Positions 23,307-31,646 of a DNA stretch of 64,000 bases are shown here, in pieces. Origin of the DNA: Rhodopseudomonas palustris JSC-3b (GTDB lineage: Bacteria; Pseudomonadota; Alphaproteobacteria; Rhizobiales; Xanthobacteraceae); NCBI GenBank assembly GCA_000504425.1, contig KI632513.1:1481491-1545490 (forward strand), read 5' to 3'. Both the position numbers and the translations under genes were made by a program. Position 1 is the stretch's first letter. Each line of letters opens with the position of its first letter. Below the pieces are notes generated by a model. The model was given only the letters and a program-made list of their open reading frames with translations, was not told the origin of the DNA and did not search any database.

Positions 23307-23319
23307 GCTACTAGTCCAC

Positions 23320-23386
23320 TGTGGGTCACCCCATAAAGGTGCATTTCACCCCAAATCGACGTCGCGGCGCACCCCATAAGCGCGTC
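23320..23386 (+). repeat. Left end of the Tn7-like element with two putative TnsB-binding repeats
   Basis: The terminal TGTGGGTCACCCCATAAAGG is followed by a second copy, GCACCCCATAAGCGCGTC, at 23369-23386. The latter is nearly identical to the inner right-end copy (TGCACCCCATAAGCACGTC on the minus strand). Multiple internally repeated transposase-binding sites at each end are characteristic of Tn7-like elements. Confidence 0.75.
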
Positions 23387-23666
23387 GCATTTGGACGAAG
23401 CTGATTTTGTGCCGAAGCTCCCAAGCCACTCGGGAGCATAAAAAATCGGAGTATTCCGCGGCGGTCACGTGATCGCCGCGGAATCGCAAACCGAACGAAA
23501 CATGAATCAACCATGAGATGCGACCGTGATGCGTTACCTCGAATCCGTTGAGCCATAGGAAGCAGTCTCGGCACCGCACGGCACTCTCCGCCCGTTGCAG
23601 GTTCCGCCTGCCTAATTCGGACGACCGGCACGATCACCGCTCGAGCCGACAACAGAGTTGGATGCC

Positions 23667-25676
23667 ATGAAGTTAAAGACGGCGCGTATTCAGAATTACC
23701 GAAGCATTCGTGACACGGGCGACTTTGAGGTCGAGGCCGCTAAGACAATTCTTGTCGGACCGAACGAGGCGGGCAAGACGGCTGTCCTGCAAGCCCTGCA
23801 GCAGATCAATCCTCCAAAGGGGGTGAAGCCCTTCGATCCATTGCGTGACTATCCTCGCGCAAAATACAACGACATAAGCACTAAGAAGGTCGACCCGAAA
23901 AACGTGCCTGTCGCGACCGTGACGTTTACGCTGGACGAGGCCGACCTCGCTGTGCTTCCGGCCTCCATGAAAGAGATCAAAGGCTACTCGTACACCCGCT
24001 ATATCGCTAACAACACGTCGCACTTCTTGATCGGCGCACCGACACTGCCGACGGTTGGAACAATCAGGAAGGATGCTGTCCGACTTGCGTCCCACGTCGA
24101 CGGCCGGACACCGACCGCAGAAGGTGGTTTAAACTCGACTGTACAAACAGACACACTCAACGGCCTGTTGAAGGATTGGCGCGACGAACAAGTGCTGACG
24201 GCAACGCTGGCAGTGTCTTTGAAGCAGTGGGCGGACTCACTGATCGCAATCGCCGACGTGTCCGAGGATGCCCGCATCGACCGGTTGGTGTCGGCATGCT
24301 CAATCGCTTCTGACCACGAAGCGGCTCTCAAAAATCTAAACGAGAGAATCCCCGTCTTCGTCCTGTTCAGCAACTATTTTCGCGTACGCCCTCTCATCCA
24401 TCTCGGTCACCTCGCGGATCGCCTGGACTCGAACATCCTGGATGACGAGCAGTACGATTACGGTAACAAGTGCCTGTTGCAGCTGCTAGGATTCACGGCA
24501 CGGGAACTGTCCGACCTCGGCAAAGCGCCCGAGCCGCCCGCGAACGAGCCTGATGCTCTCCAACGATATCGCGACCAGCTAGACAAGCGCAAATACCAGC
24601 TCAACGCTGCGAGCGTGCAGCTCACGACAGAGATTCGCTCGGTATGGAAACCGTCCAGTTCTAGGCCTGAGGCAGATCGCCTTCGCCTCGACGCCGACGG
24701 CCAGTACTTGAAGGTCGTTATAGAAGATGAACTCGGCGTTGAGATCGAACTGGATCAACGCTCGGAAGGATTCCAGTGGCTGGTATCCTTCTTCGTCGTG
24801 TTTTTCGCCGAGGCGGCAGACAAGCACCAGAATGCAATCCTCTTGCTGGATGAGCCGGGCATGAGTCTGCATGCGCTAAAGCAGCGAGAATTTCGTGACA
24901 CTATCACAAAGCTCGCCACCAAGAACCAGACCATCTACACGACCCACTCGCCTTTTCTGGTCGGCCCAAACGAACTCGACCGCGTCCGCGTCGTGGAATT
25001 GAACGACCGTAACATTGGCACCAAGGTGCACACTACCATCACCTCCAGTGACCCGGCTGCATTGTTGCCGCTTCAGGAGGCGCTTGGGTATGACTTGGCG
25101 CAGAGCCTTTTCGCCCAGCAGCGGAACCTCGTACTCGAGGGGCTGACCGACGAATGGTATCTCGCGGGCACGGCAGCGCTTCTCGCCGACAGCGGTCACG
25201 TCAAGCTCAACGATAAGATCGCGCTAGTCACCGCGGACACTGCGGGAAAGGTCGTGTACTTCGCCACGATCTTGCATGCCCATAATCTTAAGGTCGCAGC
25301 CCTGCTGGATTCCGACAACGCTGGGGACGCCGCGGCCGAACAAGACACGCTCGTCCATAAACTCGGGCAAAAGGGCATCCTGCGTACGAAGGACTTTGCG
25401 CCGCACGTGGCCAAAGCGGAAATCGAGGATTTACTGCGCGACACTCTCCCGATCATCGCCAGGGATCAACTCGGATGGGATATCGTTGATCTGGCCGCCC
25501 AGCATTCCAATCGTCCACTCGTCGACATTTTCTCCGGCGTGGCTGGCTTCAGCAAGTACAAGCTTGCAAAAGCGTTCCTACGTTGGACTCGGGACAATAA
25601 CGCTGACGCACTCTCTGACATGGAACGAGAGGCTTGGGCCAAGCTCATCACCGCCATCAACGGCGCGTTGAAGTAG
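23667..25676 (+). CDS. OLD-family (overcoming lysogenization defect) ATP-dependent nuclease
   Basis: OLD proteins combine an ABC-type ATPase with a Toprim nuclease domain and several act in anti-phage defence. This 669-residue product begins KLKTARIQNYRSI, has Walker A GPNEAGKT (about 31-38), Walker B ILLLDEPG (about 391) followed by the His-switch region TTHSPFLV, and a Toprim domain with the metal-binding Glu in LVLEGLTDE (about 490) and ALLDSDNAGD (about 545). No UvrD-like helicase gene follows, so it is a stand-alone (class 1-like) OLD rather than a Gabija GajA. A TTG at 23658 would add three residues; ATG at 23667 is preferred. First cargo gene inside the element's left end. Confidence 0.88.
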   Translation: MKLKTARIQNYRSIRDTGDFEVEAAKTILVGPNEAGKTAVLQALQQINPPKGVKPFDPLRDYPRAKYNDISTKKVDPKNVPVATVTFTLDEADLAVLPASMKEIKGYSYTRYIANNTSHFLIGAPTLPTVGTIRKDAVRLASHVDGRTPTAEGGLNSTVQTDTLNGLLKDWRDEQVLTATLAVSLKQWADSLIAIADVSEDARIDRLVSACSIASDHEAALKNLNERIPVFVLFSNYFRVRPLIHLGHLADRLDSNILDDEQYDYGNKCLLQLLGFTARELSDLGKAPEPPANEPDALQRYRDQLDKRKYQLNAASVQLTTEIRSVWKPSSSRPEADRLRLDADGQYLKVVIEDELGVEIELDQRSEGFQWLVSFFVVFFAEAADKHQNAILLLDEPGMSLHALKQREFRDTITKLATKNQTIYTTHSPFLVGPNELDRVRVVELNDRNIGTKVHTTITSSDPAALLPLQEALGYDLAQSLFAQQRNLVLEGLTDEWYLAGTAALLADSGHVKLNDKIALVTADTAGKVVYFATILHAHNLKVAALLDSDNAGDAAAEQDTLVHKLGQKGILRTKDFAPHVAKAEIEDLLRDTLPIIARDQLGWDIVDLAAQHSNRPLVDIFSGVAGFSKYKLAKAFLRWTRDNNADALSDMEREAWAKLITAINGALK

Positions 25677-25925
25677 CCCCACTTGGTTAGACTGTTCTGA
25701 TACCTAAATCAGGATTCGATAGAAATCGATTGTAAGTCTTGGCCGGGATACCCATAACCCCGGCCGAGTACGAGACTAACGCAACGTCTGTTGTGCCCCT
25801 ACAGCGACCGACTTCATGAGGCAGCGCATTATATGGCGATGGGCGAGAAGCGGTCATACCTGCTTGAACGGCTTCCGTTCCATCGGCGGAAAAACTCTCG
25901 GCTCGGGCGTAACAAGATCATGTGG

Positions 25926-26672
25926 CTAGTCACGCGACCGCCTGTTCATTACTTCCTGAACCTTCGAACCGTGCTTTTCCAGAAAAGTCGTTCTAGCCCG
26001 ATCAAGTACTGCCTGGGTTGCCTCACTTGTGAGCCACATAGGCTCGTCTGGAAATGTATTGGCCTCGAATAGCTTGCTCCAGAAATCGTCTCTTTCCATA
26101 TCTGTAGTCAGCCCCGCTACTTCGCATAGAACGTCAAACGGGCTACTCCTTCCGCAGAGGCCTGCAAGCTCGTCGTATTTCAGTGGGGCGGTCATAATTA
26201 TCTCGCCTTGACGAAACTTGAAGTACATAAGGGCATCTGCATTTGGTCCGCCCTGTGCATGAAATTTCGTGACGGCGTTATTGAAGGCAAGGTCGGCCCA
26301 CAAGGCAGGAATATTCACAAGCACCTCGCCCGGCTGAGGCAGGTGAGCGAAAACAGCGGCGAACGTGCCGCATCGAAGCGGATCCTTAAAGTCTTGCGCA
26401 AACTTTTTGTTAGCGGTCCAACTCGCGAGCCCCTCGTCTATAAAACCATTCAAAAACAATGGCCCAAGGTCACCGCCGTTTTGAATGTTATTGGGGACTA
26501 GAAAGCGCTTTCGATAGCAAGTCGTGTCTGCGCTCCTAAACTGTTTTGGCAGGTTCTCCGAATGCACGGCGTCGGTTAGTTCCTCTGCCAGAACTAACCG
26601 CCGATCCTTATCTTCGCGCCAGCCTCGCTGCCACGCGCCGATTGCAGAGAGAAATCTCTCAGAAAACTTCAT
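25926..26672 (-). CDS. Unknown protein with ADP-ribosyltransferase-like motif order (tentative)
   Basis: A 248-residue cytoplasmic-looking protein with a strong ribosome-binding site (GAGGGGAG). I recognise no family with certainty. The order of elements resembles the R-S-E class of ADP-ribosyltransferases: an Arg in a beta-strand (YRKRF, residues 53-57), an aromatic/Thr strand motif SWT at 84-86 followed by KKFAQDF, and a late QGE (155-157) in RQGEIIM that would be the Q-x-E catalytic loop. If correct it would be a toxin or effector modifying a host or phage target. It may pair with the neighbouring HEPN-like gene 176 bp upstream on the same strand. The motif match is weak and structure prediction could overturn it. 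Confidence 0.45.
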   Translation of the reverse strand: MKFSERFLSAIGAWQRGWREDKDRRLVLAEELTDAVHSENLPKQFRSADTTCYRKRFLVPNNIQNGGDLGPLFLNGFIDEGLASWTANKKFAQDFKDPLRCGTFAAVFAHLPQPGEVLVNIPALWADLAFNNAVTKFHAQGGPNADALMYFKFRQGEIIMTAPLKYDELAGLCGRSSPFDVLCEVAGLTTDMERDDFWSKLFEANTFPDEPMWLTSEATQAVLDRARTTFLEKHGSKVQEVMNRRSRD

Positions 26673-26847
26673 GTCTCCCCTCGCTAATCTACAGCATCTC
26701 TGGTTGCCCTCACAATTGCACCATTCAGTCGGCGGGTTAGCCGGGAGTCACCCCTTTGTCCGCTATTGGTTATTTTCGACGCACTTTGCTGCGATTGAAG
26801 GCTAGTTGACGTCCGCTCCATGAAGATAGGCCACACCAATGGGGCGA

Positions 26848-27495
26848 TCATTTTGGTGGAGGACCGTTTGGCATGATCCATTCATAGCCAGTTTTCCGCT
26901 TGAGTCTCACCAGGATCTTTTCCATCTTTTCGACGGTGAAATGATCCAGAAAGCTGACCAGTTCATGCCACTCTGTGGCACCTCCGATATGATATCCGAG
27001 AGTAAGACCGAATTTGAGGAAGAAGCGATCACCGTCGAATTGTAATTCTAGCGCATTGGAAACGGAGTGGTGGTCATCGTTGTGCGCAAATCTTTTGTTC
27101 CGCATCTCAAGGATTTCGTCGTGAACGCTTCGGAGCTTTTCCGGAAGAATTTTGCGATCGAAGCCACTTCCGCTTCCACCTTGATGGAGACGCACATAGG
27201 CCACGACAAATGCCGTCGTAAGCATGTCGAGCTCCATAATTGAGTCCATGTTGGTGTCGAATTTGTATTCCGACAGGCGTTTTTGCGCATGCTTCAGAGC
27301 CACGAGGGATGTAAAAGAGTTTGATATTCGGGCAAGTTGCTGCAGCTCCCTCTCGGCCGACTCCAGGGCCGCGCGTCCATTGTCCGCCATCGCCTTAAAA
27401 CTATTGCGCCACTCTTCTGGAAGAAGGTGAAACGCCTCTTCCGGCAGCATGTAATATTCGTCGTCCTGCTCTATCTCGTATCGATCGGCCTTCAT
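26848..27495 (-). CDS. HEPN-like protein with an Rx5H motif (tentative)
   Basis: A 215-residue, all-helical-looking protein with an acidic N-terminus. The segment EILEMRNKRFAHNDDHH places Arg132-Asn133 five residues before His138, fitting the R-x4-6-H active site of HEPN ribonucleases common in abortive-infection and toxin-antitoxin systems. Helices before and after are compatible with the four-helix HEPN bundle. No nucleotidyltransferase (MNT) partner is adjacent; the nearest same-strand gene is the ADP-ribosyltransferase-like one. Function is an inference from one motif and the defence-like neighbourhood. Confidence 0.5.
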   Translation of the reverse strand: MKADRYEIEQDDEYYMLPEEAFHLLPEEWRNSFKAMADNGRAALESAERELQQLARISNSFTSLVALKHAQKRLSEYKFDTNMDSIMELDMLTTAFVVAYVRLHQGGSGSGFDRKILPEKLRSVHDEILEMRNKRFAHNDDHHSVSNALELQFDGDRFFLKFGLTLGYHIGGATEWHELVSFLDHFTVEKMEKILVRLKRKTGYEWIMPNGPPPK

Positions 27496-27588
27496 TTGGT
27501 TCTCACTGGTGCCCGTTGCTTCGTATCTCTTCTATTTCCATTGGCCAATGACCGAAGCCGTTTCGTCAATCCACTATCGGCAATCGAT

Positions 27589-28320
27589 TCAGCGCAAAGG
27601 AAGCGTCGGCGCGTCATCCTTCTTAACGCCTTTGGCGACGATCTTGAGAGTGCCGTCGGGCAGTGGCCTCTGATGTGAGAGTGCCTCATCGGCAGGCGCA
27701 TTCATCCAGACCTCGATTTCCTGAGGAGTCGTCAGAATGACCGGCATCGCCTTCGGGTGGATCTCCCTCACCTCAGCATTCGGATCCGTCGTCAGAAAGC
27801 CGAAAAGATCGTTGGTTGTCTCGCCCTCGCGAATCTTCCGGACGGACGTCCAAGTGGTCCATAGCCCAGCGAAGGCGGCCAAGGGGCGGCTTTCGTCGAA
27901 TGCGAACCAGATATCGCCTCCCGCCTCTTTGTTGAACTCGCTGAAAGAGGAAAAGGGTAAAATGCAGCGGTGCTCAACGCCGAGCCATCGCTTCCAATGT
28001 TTGCTTTGAACGTTCCGAATATTGGTTGTACCGCTGTCCGGCTCCATCCGGAGCAACTCCTTGAAATCGACCACCTTCCCTTTCGCTTCTAGCTTTTGAG
28101 CGCGCTTCTTCGCCGCGGCCATCAGTGCAGCTTGCGATGACGGCATGCCCCAACGAGCTAGCGTCAGTTCTCGACCATCTGGTCCGTTGCGGATGATCGG
28201 TGCCATGTAGTCGGGGAAGACGCCTGGCATTGGCTGAAGGTTGCCAGTGAGATCTCGCACGACGCCAAACAGTTTCCGGATGGCATCCTGGTTCTTCGTG
28301 ATCGAATAGAGGTTGCACAT
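27589..28320 (-). CDS. SRAP (SOS response-associated peptidase, HMCES/YedK) family protein
   Basis: SRAP proteins form a thiazolidine crosslink with abasic sites in single-stranded DNA through an N-terminal cysteine. The start chosen here gives MCNLYSITKNQ, so Cys2 becomes the reactive N-terminus after Met removal; a longer in-frame start at 28404 would bury it and is rejected. Other SRAP features follow: ARWGMPSS, WKRWLGVEHRCILPFSSFSEF with the conserved Glu, FAGLW, and HPKAMPVIL with the active-site His. The length (243 residues) is normal. It is tightly packed behind a small CxxC protein gene (stop and start two bases apart), probably as one transcript. Confidence 0.9.
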   Translation of the reverse strand: MCNLYSITKNQDAIRKLFGVVRDLTGNLQPMPGVFPDYMAPIIRNGPDGRELTLARWGMPSSQAALMAAAKKRAQKLEAKGKVVDFKELLRMEPDSGTTNIRNVQSKHWKRWLGVEHRCILPFSSFSEFNKEAGGDIWFAFDESRPLAAFAGLWTTWTSVRKIREGETTNDLFGFLTTDPNAEVREIHPKAMPVILTTPQEIEVWMNAPADEALSHQRPLPDGTLKIVAKGVKKDDAPTLPLR

Positions 28321-28322
28321 CT

Positions 28323-28772
28323 TCATCTCGACGGAGCGACGCAACGTGCGCGCTGGCCCAACTGAAGCGAAGTGGCCATAGGACGACGCCCCGATTTCAC
28401 ACACTTTTTGCAGCGAAGTCGATGGGCGAGGTCGTGAATGCAGGCTGTCGATGGAAGCTTCAGCGCCGCCAGATCAACGTCGTTCGGCGTTCTGCAGCGT
28501 GAACACTCGACTTCCAGCCAAGGATAGCCACCGTTGACTGCCTGATCGACTGTTGGCGACGGCTCAACAGGTCCCCCATCCGCCCACATGCGCTCATTCC
28601 AGCTCTCGCAGAGCAACTTGTCAGCTTGCTGGATCAGGGCTTCGCCCCTCGCCCGGATTTCGACTGACCGGGTCGCCAGCATCATCGTCATTGCGCGAGC
28701 TTTGCCAAGCTCCTTCCTCAGAGCCTTTCGGTCGCCTCCAGAAAGTGGCGTCGGATGGTGCTTCGGAGCCAT
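28323..28772 (-). CDS. Small CxxC zinc-ribbon-like protein upstream of the SRAP gene
   Basis: A 149-residue protein with a helical, Arg/Lys-rich N-terminal half (RKALRKELGKARAMTMM) and a C-terminal pair of Cys knuckles (VECSRCRTPNDVDL and LRCKKC) that could bind zinc. No catalytic domain is recognised. Its stop codon lies two bases before the SRAP start, so the two are likely co-translated. From memory, proteins of this layout often precede SRAP genes in Rhizobiales; that would suggest a DNA-damage or nucleic-acid-binding role, but this is an inference. Confidence 0.6.
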   Translation of the reverse strand: MAPKHHPTPLSGGDRKALRKELGKARAMTMMLATRSVEIRARGEALIQQADKLLCESWNERMWADGGPVEPSPTVDQAVNGGYPWLEVECSRCRTPNDVDLAALKLPSTACIHDLAHRLRCKKCVKSGRRPMATSLQLGQRARCVAPSR

Positions 28773-28797
28773 GCCACGCTCATGGGTCGAAGGTCAG

Positions 28798-29193
28798 TTA
28801 GAGCGCCCGCACGGTCGGCCAGCACCCGTCTTCCTCGTGGCGGCCCGTTCGCATCTCGCAGACTGTGCCGAGGAGCTTTCGGGTAACGTCGCCAACGCTC
28901 GCGTCCTCACCGTAGAGCCGGATCGCGTCTGCCTTCTGGATTTCGATCAACCGGTCACAGCGACGGCACGAGACGCGGAGAATCTGCCCTGCCAGCGACG
29001 ACAGTCGCTGCCGAATTAAACGGCTCTCTGGGCCTTGCTGGGCTTGAGGATCGGCAATGACCGCTCGCGAGTACTCCTCGGGCATCTCGTGCCCTGTATG
29101 GCTCTCCAGAGCGCCTTTCCGACGTGTTTCGGCGGCCAGCCTCTCCATTTGCTTTGGTGTGGGCATACGCCAGCTTGCAGGTCGATCAGACAT
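28798..29193 (-). CDS. Small CxxC protein, first gene of the SRAP operon
   Basis: A 131-residue protein starting MSDRPASWRMPTPKQME. It shares the theme of the next gene: a helical N-terminal part and a C-terminal section with CRRCDRL and a later single Cys in TVCEMRTG that may form a metal site. A longer frame from 29361 exists but gives an Arg-rich unstructured extension, so the start at 29193 was taken. It lies 25 bp upstream of the second CxxC gene on the same strand, and divergent from the phosphatase gene. Confidence 0.55.
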   Translation of the reverse strand: MSDRPASWRMPTPKQMERLAAETRRKGALESHTGHEMPEEYSRAVIADPQAQQGPESRLIRQRLSSLAGQILRVSCRRCDRLIEIQKADAIRLYGEDASVGDVTRKLLGTVCEMRTGRHEEDGCWPTVRAL

Positions 29194-29362
29194 GGCGCAT
29201 AAGAACATACCGTGAACACGGAGTCCAGCCTGAAGAGGTGGCAAAAAGTGGAAGCTGGTGGGAGCCAGGCTCCGCGGCCGCCGCTTTCTCAATGCAAAGC
29301 TTTCCGCAGCAATTGCTGCGTAGAGATTTCGCCGAGACCTCTCATCTGCCCCGGATCGCACA

Positions 29363-30208
29363 ATGAATTTGCTGAATTTACCATCGACGGTATGCGCGAT
29401 AGGCGACGTACACGGGCGCGCTGACCTGCTTAGGCTCCTGATCGACTTTCTCGATGACCGGTCAGCCCAAGCGCCGCAGCCCCCTCGCGTCTACTTCCTA
29501 GGAGACATCGTTGACCGCGGGCCTGACAGTCGCCAAGCAATGGAAATCGTTTGCGAGACGCTCCGCCGCTGGCCCGATAGTCGCTTCATTATGGGCAATC
29601 ACGACTGGCTATTTCGAGACGGTTTGACATCGCAATTGCTGGTGCACGATTGGCTTGAACGCGGGGCGATCAACACCCTCGCCTCATACCTAGGTGACTC
29701 GGACTCATACACCTTCGACGATCTCTGCCTCATCAAAGATCGATATCCCGAACATCTCCGCATTCTTCAGTCCGCATCCCTAATCGAACGCGTCGGCAAA
29801 TATGCATTCGTTCATGCTGGAATCGACCCTTGCCGTCCAATTGATAAGCAAGATTTGAAGGTTCTTCTCCAAATCAGGGGGCCGTTCTTAGATCATGCAG
29901 GACCGCTGTCGCACATTGTCGTCCACGGTCACTCTCCGCTGACGCCTCCGTACCCTGTTGTGACTGAAAACCGGATTTCGATAGACACCAGCGCCGTCTA
30001 CTCTGACGTCTTAACGATGGCTTTGATTGACACGGAGAGCGACCGTATTCAGTTCTATTCAACTGACCATAGTGGAAGTGTGAATGAGGTCGATCCGGTT
30101 CGTCTCGATCGCGGGTTCGGAACCGTCGGCGCTCGACTCCACGAAGTCAACGGTCAACTGTGCACTCTTCCAATGCGCGCTAATTGCGTCGAGCAGAAGG
30201 TTCGATGA
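29363..30208 (+). CDS. PPP-family metallophosphatase (serine/threonine protein phosphatase-like)
   Basis: A 281-residue calcineurin-like phosphoesterase with the full PPP signature set: GDVHGR (14-19), GDIVDRG (47-53), GNHD (78-81) and VVHGHSPL (near 187). This is the bacterial PrpA/ApaH-like subgroup, which hydrolyses phosphoserine/threonine or dinucleoside polyphosphates; the substrate cannot be decided from motifs. The C-terminal 60 residues continue the fold and are not recognised separately. It is divergent from the CxxC/SRAP operon and convergent with the CoiA-like gene. Confidence 0.85.
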   Translation: MNLLNLPSTVCAIGDVHGRADLLRLLIDFLDDRSAQAPQPPRVYFLGDIVDRGPDSRQAMEIVCETLRRWPDSRFIMGNHDWLFRDGLTSQLLVHDWLERGAINTLASYLGDSDSYTFDDLCLIKDRYPEHLRILQSASLIERVGKYAFVHAGIDPCRPIDKQDLKVLLQIRGPFLDHAGPLSHIVVHGHSPLTPPYPVVTENRISIDTSAVYSDVLTMALIDTESDRIQFYSTDHSGSVNEVDPVRLDRGFGTVGARLHEVNGQLCTLPMRANCVEQKVR

Positions 30209-30237
30209 TTGTTACGCCGTTCGAGGCTGAATTATTC

Positions 30238-31503
30238 TCATCGTACGGGCGCGGCGCACCACACTTCCGGGAAAAGGGCGAGTGCGATCTTACCTGGCAC
30301 ACTATCGCGATCAATTTGACCAACAGTGCGTGCCTTGAGGACTTTCTTGCGAACACTCTCAACCTCAAACAGCGCCTGCCTGTCAGTCAATTGAGCGAAC
30401 GTGCGGACAAGCCGTATGTATTGCTGCCTTCGCTCGACGTAGAGGAAGCTGTTCAGCAATTCGACCAGATTCTGTTGTTGTGACCCGACCGGTTGGCCAT
30501 CGACCAGCGAAAGAAGGCAATTGACCAGCGCGTCAATGTCAAATTCGTGAAGTTCATTGACGCCAGTTTCATTTAGCTCGAGTTTTGCGACGAGTTCTGC
30601 ATATAGAATTTGGCGATCATCCCAGTTGGTGCCCTTGTATCCAAGCGCTCCGCGCCAGCGGGTGAGAAAGTCTTTATGCCATGGTGGCCTCGATGGCACC
30701 GCGTTGGCGCGGCCTCCATTGAGCCAGTTGAGGCTGGCTAGGCCAACGAGTTTAGAACACCACGAATCCCCATCCATCCAAAATACTCGAAGGATTACGT
30801 CATGACTTTCTTTCGAGAGCATGATCGTTTGGTCGTCCATCGAGAACAGGTTCTTGTCGTGAGAGTAGAAAATGTCCTCGAACGAGCTCAGTAACCGACG
30901 GTCTGTTGCAGGCGGCTCGAAATTCCAGGTCAACCACAACAGGCGAATAGACGCGCTCTCATAGAAAGCTTCGCGCTGAACGATGATCGGTATCTGTGTG
31001 GTTGCCAGTTGAACCTCGACGGCTAGCGGCACGCCGTCATAGATCGCACGGACATCAGGGCGACGCCGTCCGTCTTCTTGGACAAGATATTCGTCAACCA
31101 CGACGCTTCCCGCCGTCGTGCGAGGATCTCCCGCCAACAATTCACCAACGGTATTTTTGAGTCTGAAATGAAGAGGGCTTTCCTGTGCGCCATCGAATTG
31201 ACTTGCACTGACCGCGTCGACACCGAGCGATGTCCCAGTCCACCACGGGCAATTACGTGACAAACCTGGATGATGCTTCCAATACGGATGACCAGTCCTG
31301 CCCTCGCGGGGTGCATAGACAGCATGACCGCAGCATTCGCAGACGTAGCGTGGTTGTCTATCCAGGCGCGCCCTCGTCGCAGCACGGCGGACGATTTGAT
31401 ATTCGTCCTTACTCATCGCCATCAGAGCATCGCTAGAAATGGTCTGCATCGATGCAAGATCAACAGCCCGCTTCAGTGTTCTCCTGTATAAGACCTCCCC
31501 CAT
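30238..31503 (-). CDS. CoiA-like / DUF6035-type restriction-endonuclease-fold protein
   Basis: A 421-residue protein. An N-terminal Cys/His cluster (YVCECCGHAVYA from Cys55, His72, Cys85) resembles the zinc finger that precedes the nuclease in CoiA-like proteins. A PD-(D/E)xK-type core follows, with RRPDVRAIYDG (Asp150) and AVEVQLATT (Glu163, Gln165). Gln in place of the usual Lys is a known feature of the CoiA branch. The remaining 230 residues are helical and unassigned. A nuclease acting on single-stranded or foreign DNA is plausible from the family. The true start could be a later Met (MQTISSDAL), since the first ATG lacks a clear ribosome-binding site. Confidence 0.65.
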   Translation of the reverse strand: MGEVLYRRTLKRAVDLASMQTISSDALMAMSKDEYQIVRRAATRARLDRQPRYVCECCGHAVYAPREGRTGHPYWKHHPGLSRNCPWWTGTSLGVDAVSASQFDGAQESPLHFRLKNTVGELLAGDPRTTAGSVVVDEYLVQEDGRRRPDVRAIYDGVPLAVEVQLATTQIPIIVQREAFYESASIRLLWLTWNFEPPATDRRLLSSFEDIFYSHDKNLFSMDDQTIMLSKESHDVILRVFWMDGDSWCSKLVGLASLNWLNGGRANAVPSRPPWHKDFLTRWRGALGYKGTNWDDRQILYAELVAKLELNETGVNELHEFDIDALVNCLLSLVDGQPVGSQQQNLVELLNSFLYVERRQQYIRLVRTFAQLTDRQALFEVESVRKKVLKARTVGQIDRDSVPGKIALALFPEVWCAAPVR

Positions 31504-31646
31504 TTATCCGAAACCCTAGAAGCTGGTGTATCGATTGACGTAGTCCATCTCACTCTCAACTTCGACTAGCAGTTTCTGTTGGCTATCCGCAGCGCCGTTT
31601 GGTAATTATTGCCTTCCCGGCGCTCCCTGCGACCTGGCCGAAGTGA

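Noticed and set aside
23667-25676. Gabija GajA
   Set aside because: The OLD protein is not followed by a UvrD-like GajB gene; the next gene is on the opposite strand and unrelated.
28321-28404. Longer start for the SRAP protein
   Set aside because: It would place the reactive Cys at position 30, incompatible with SRAP chemistry.
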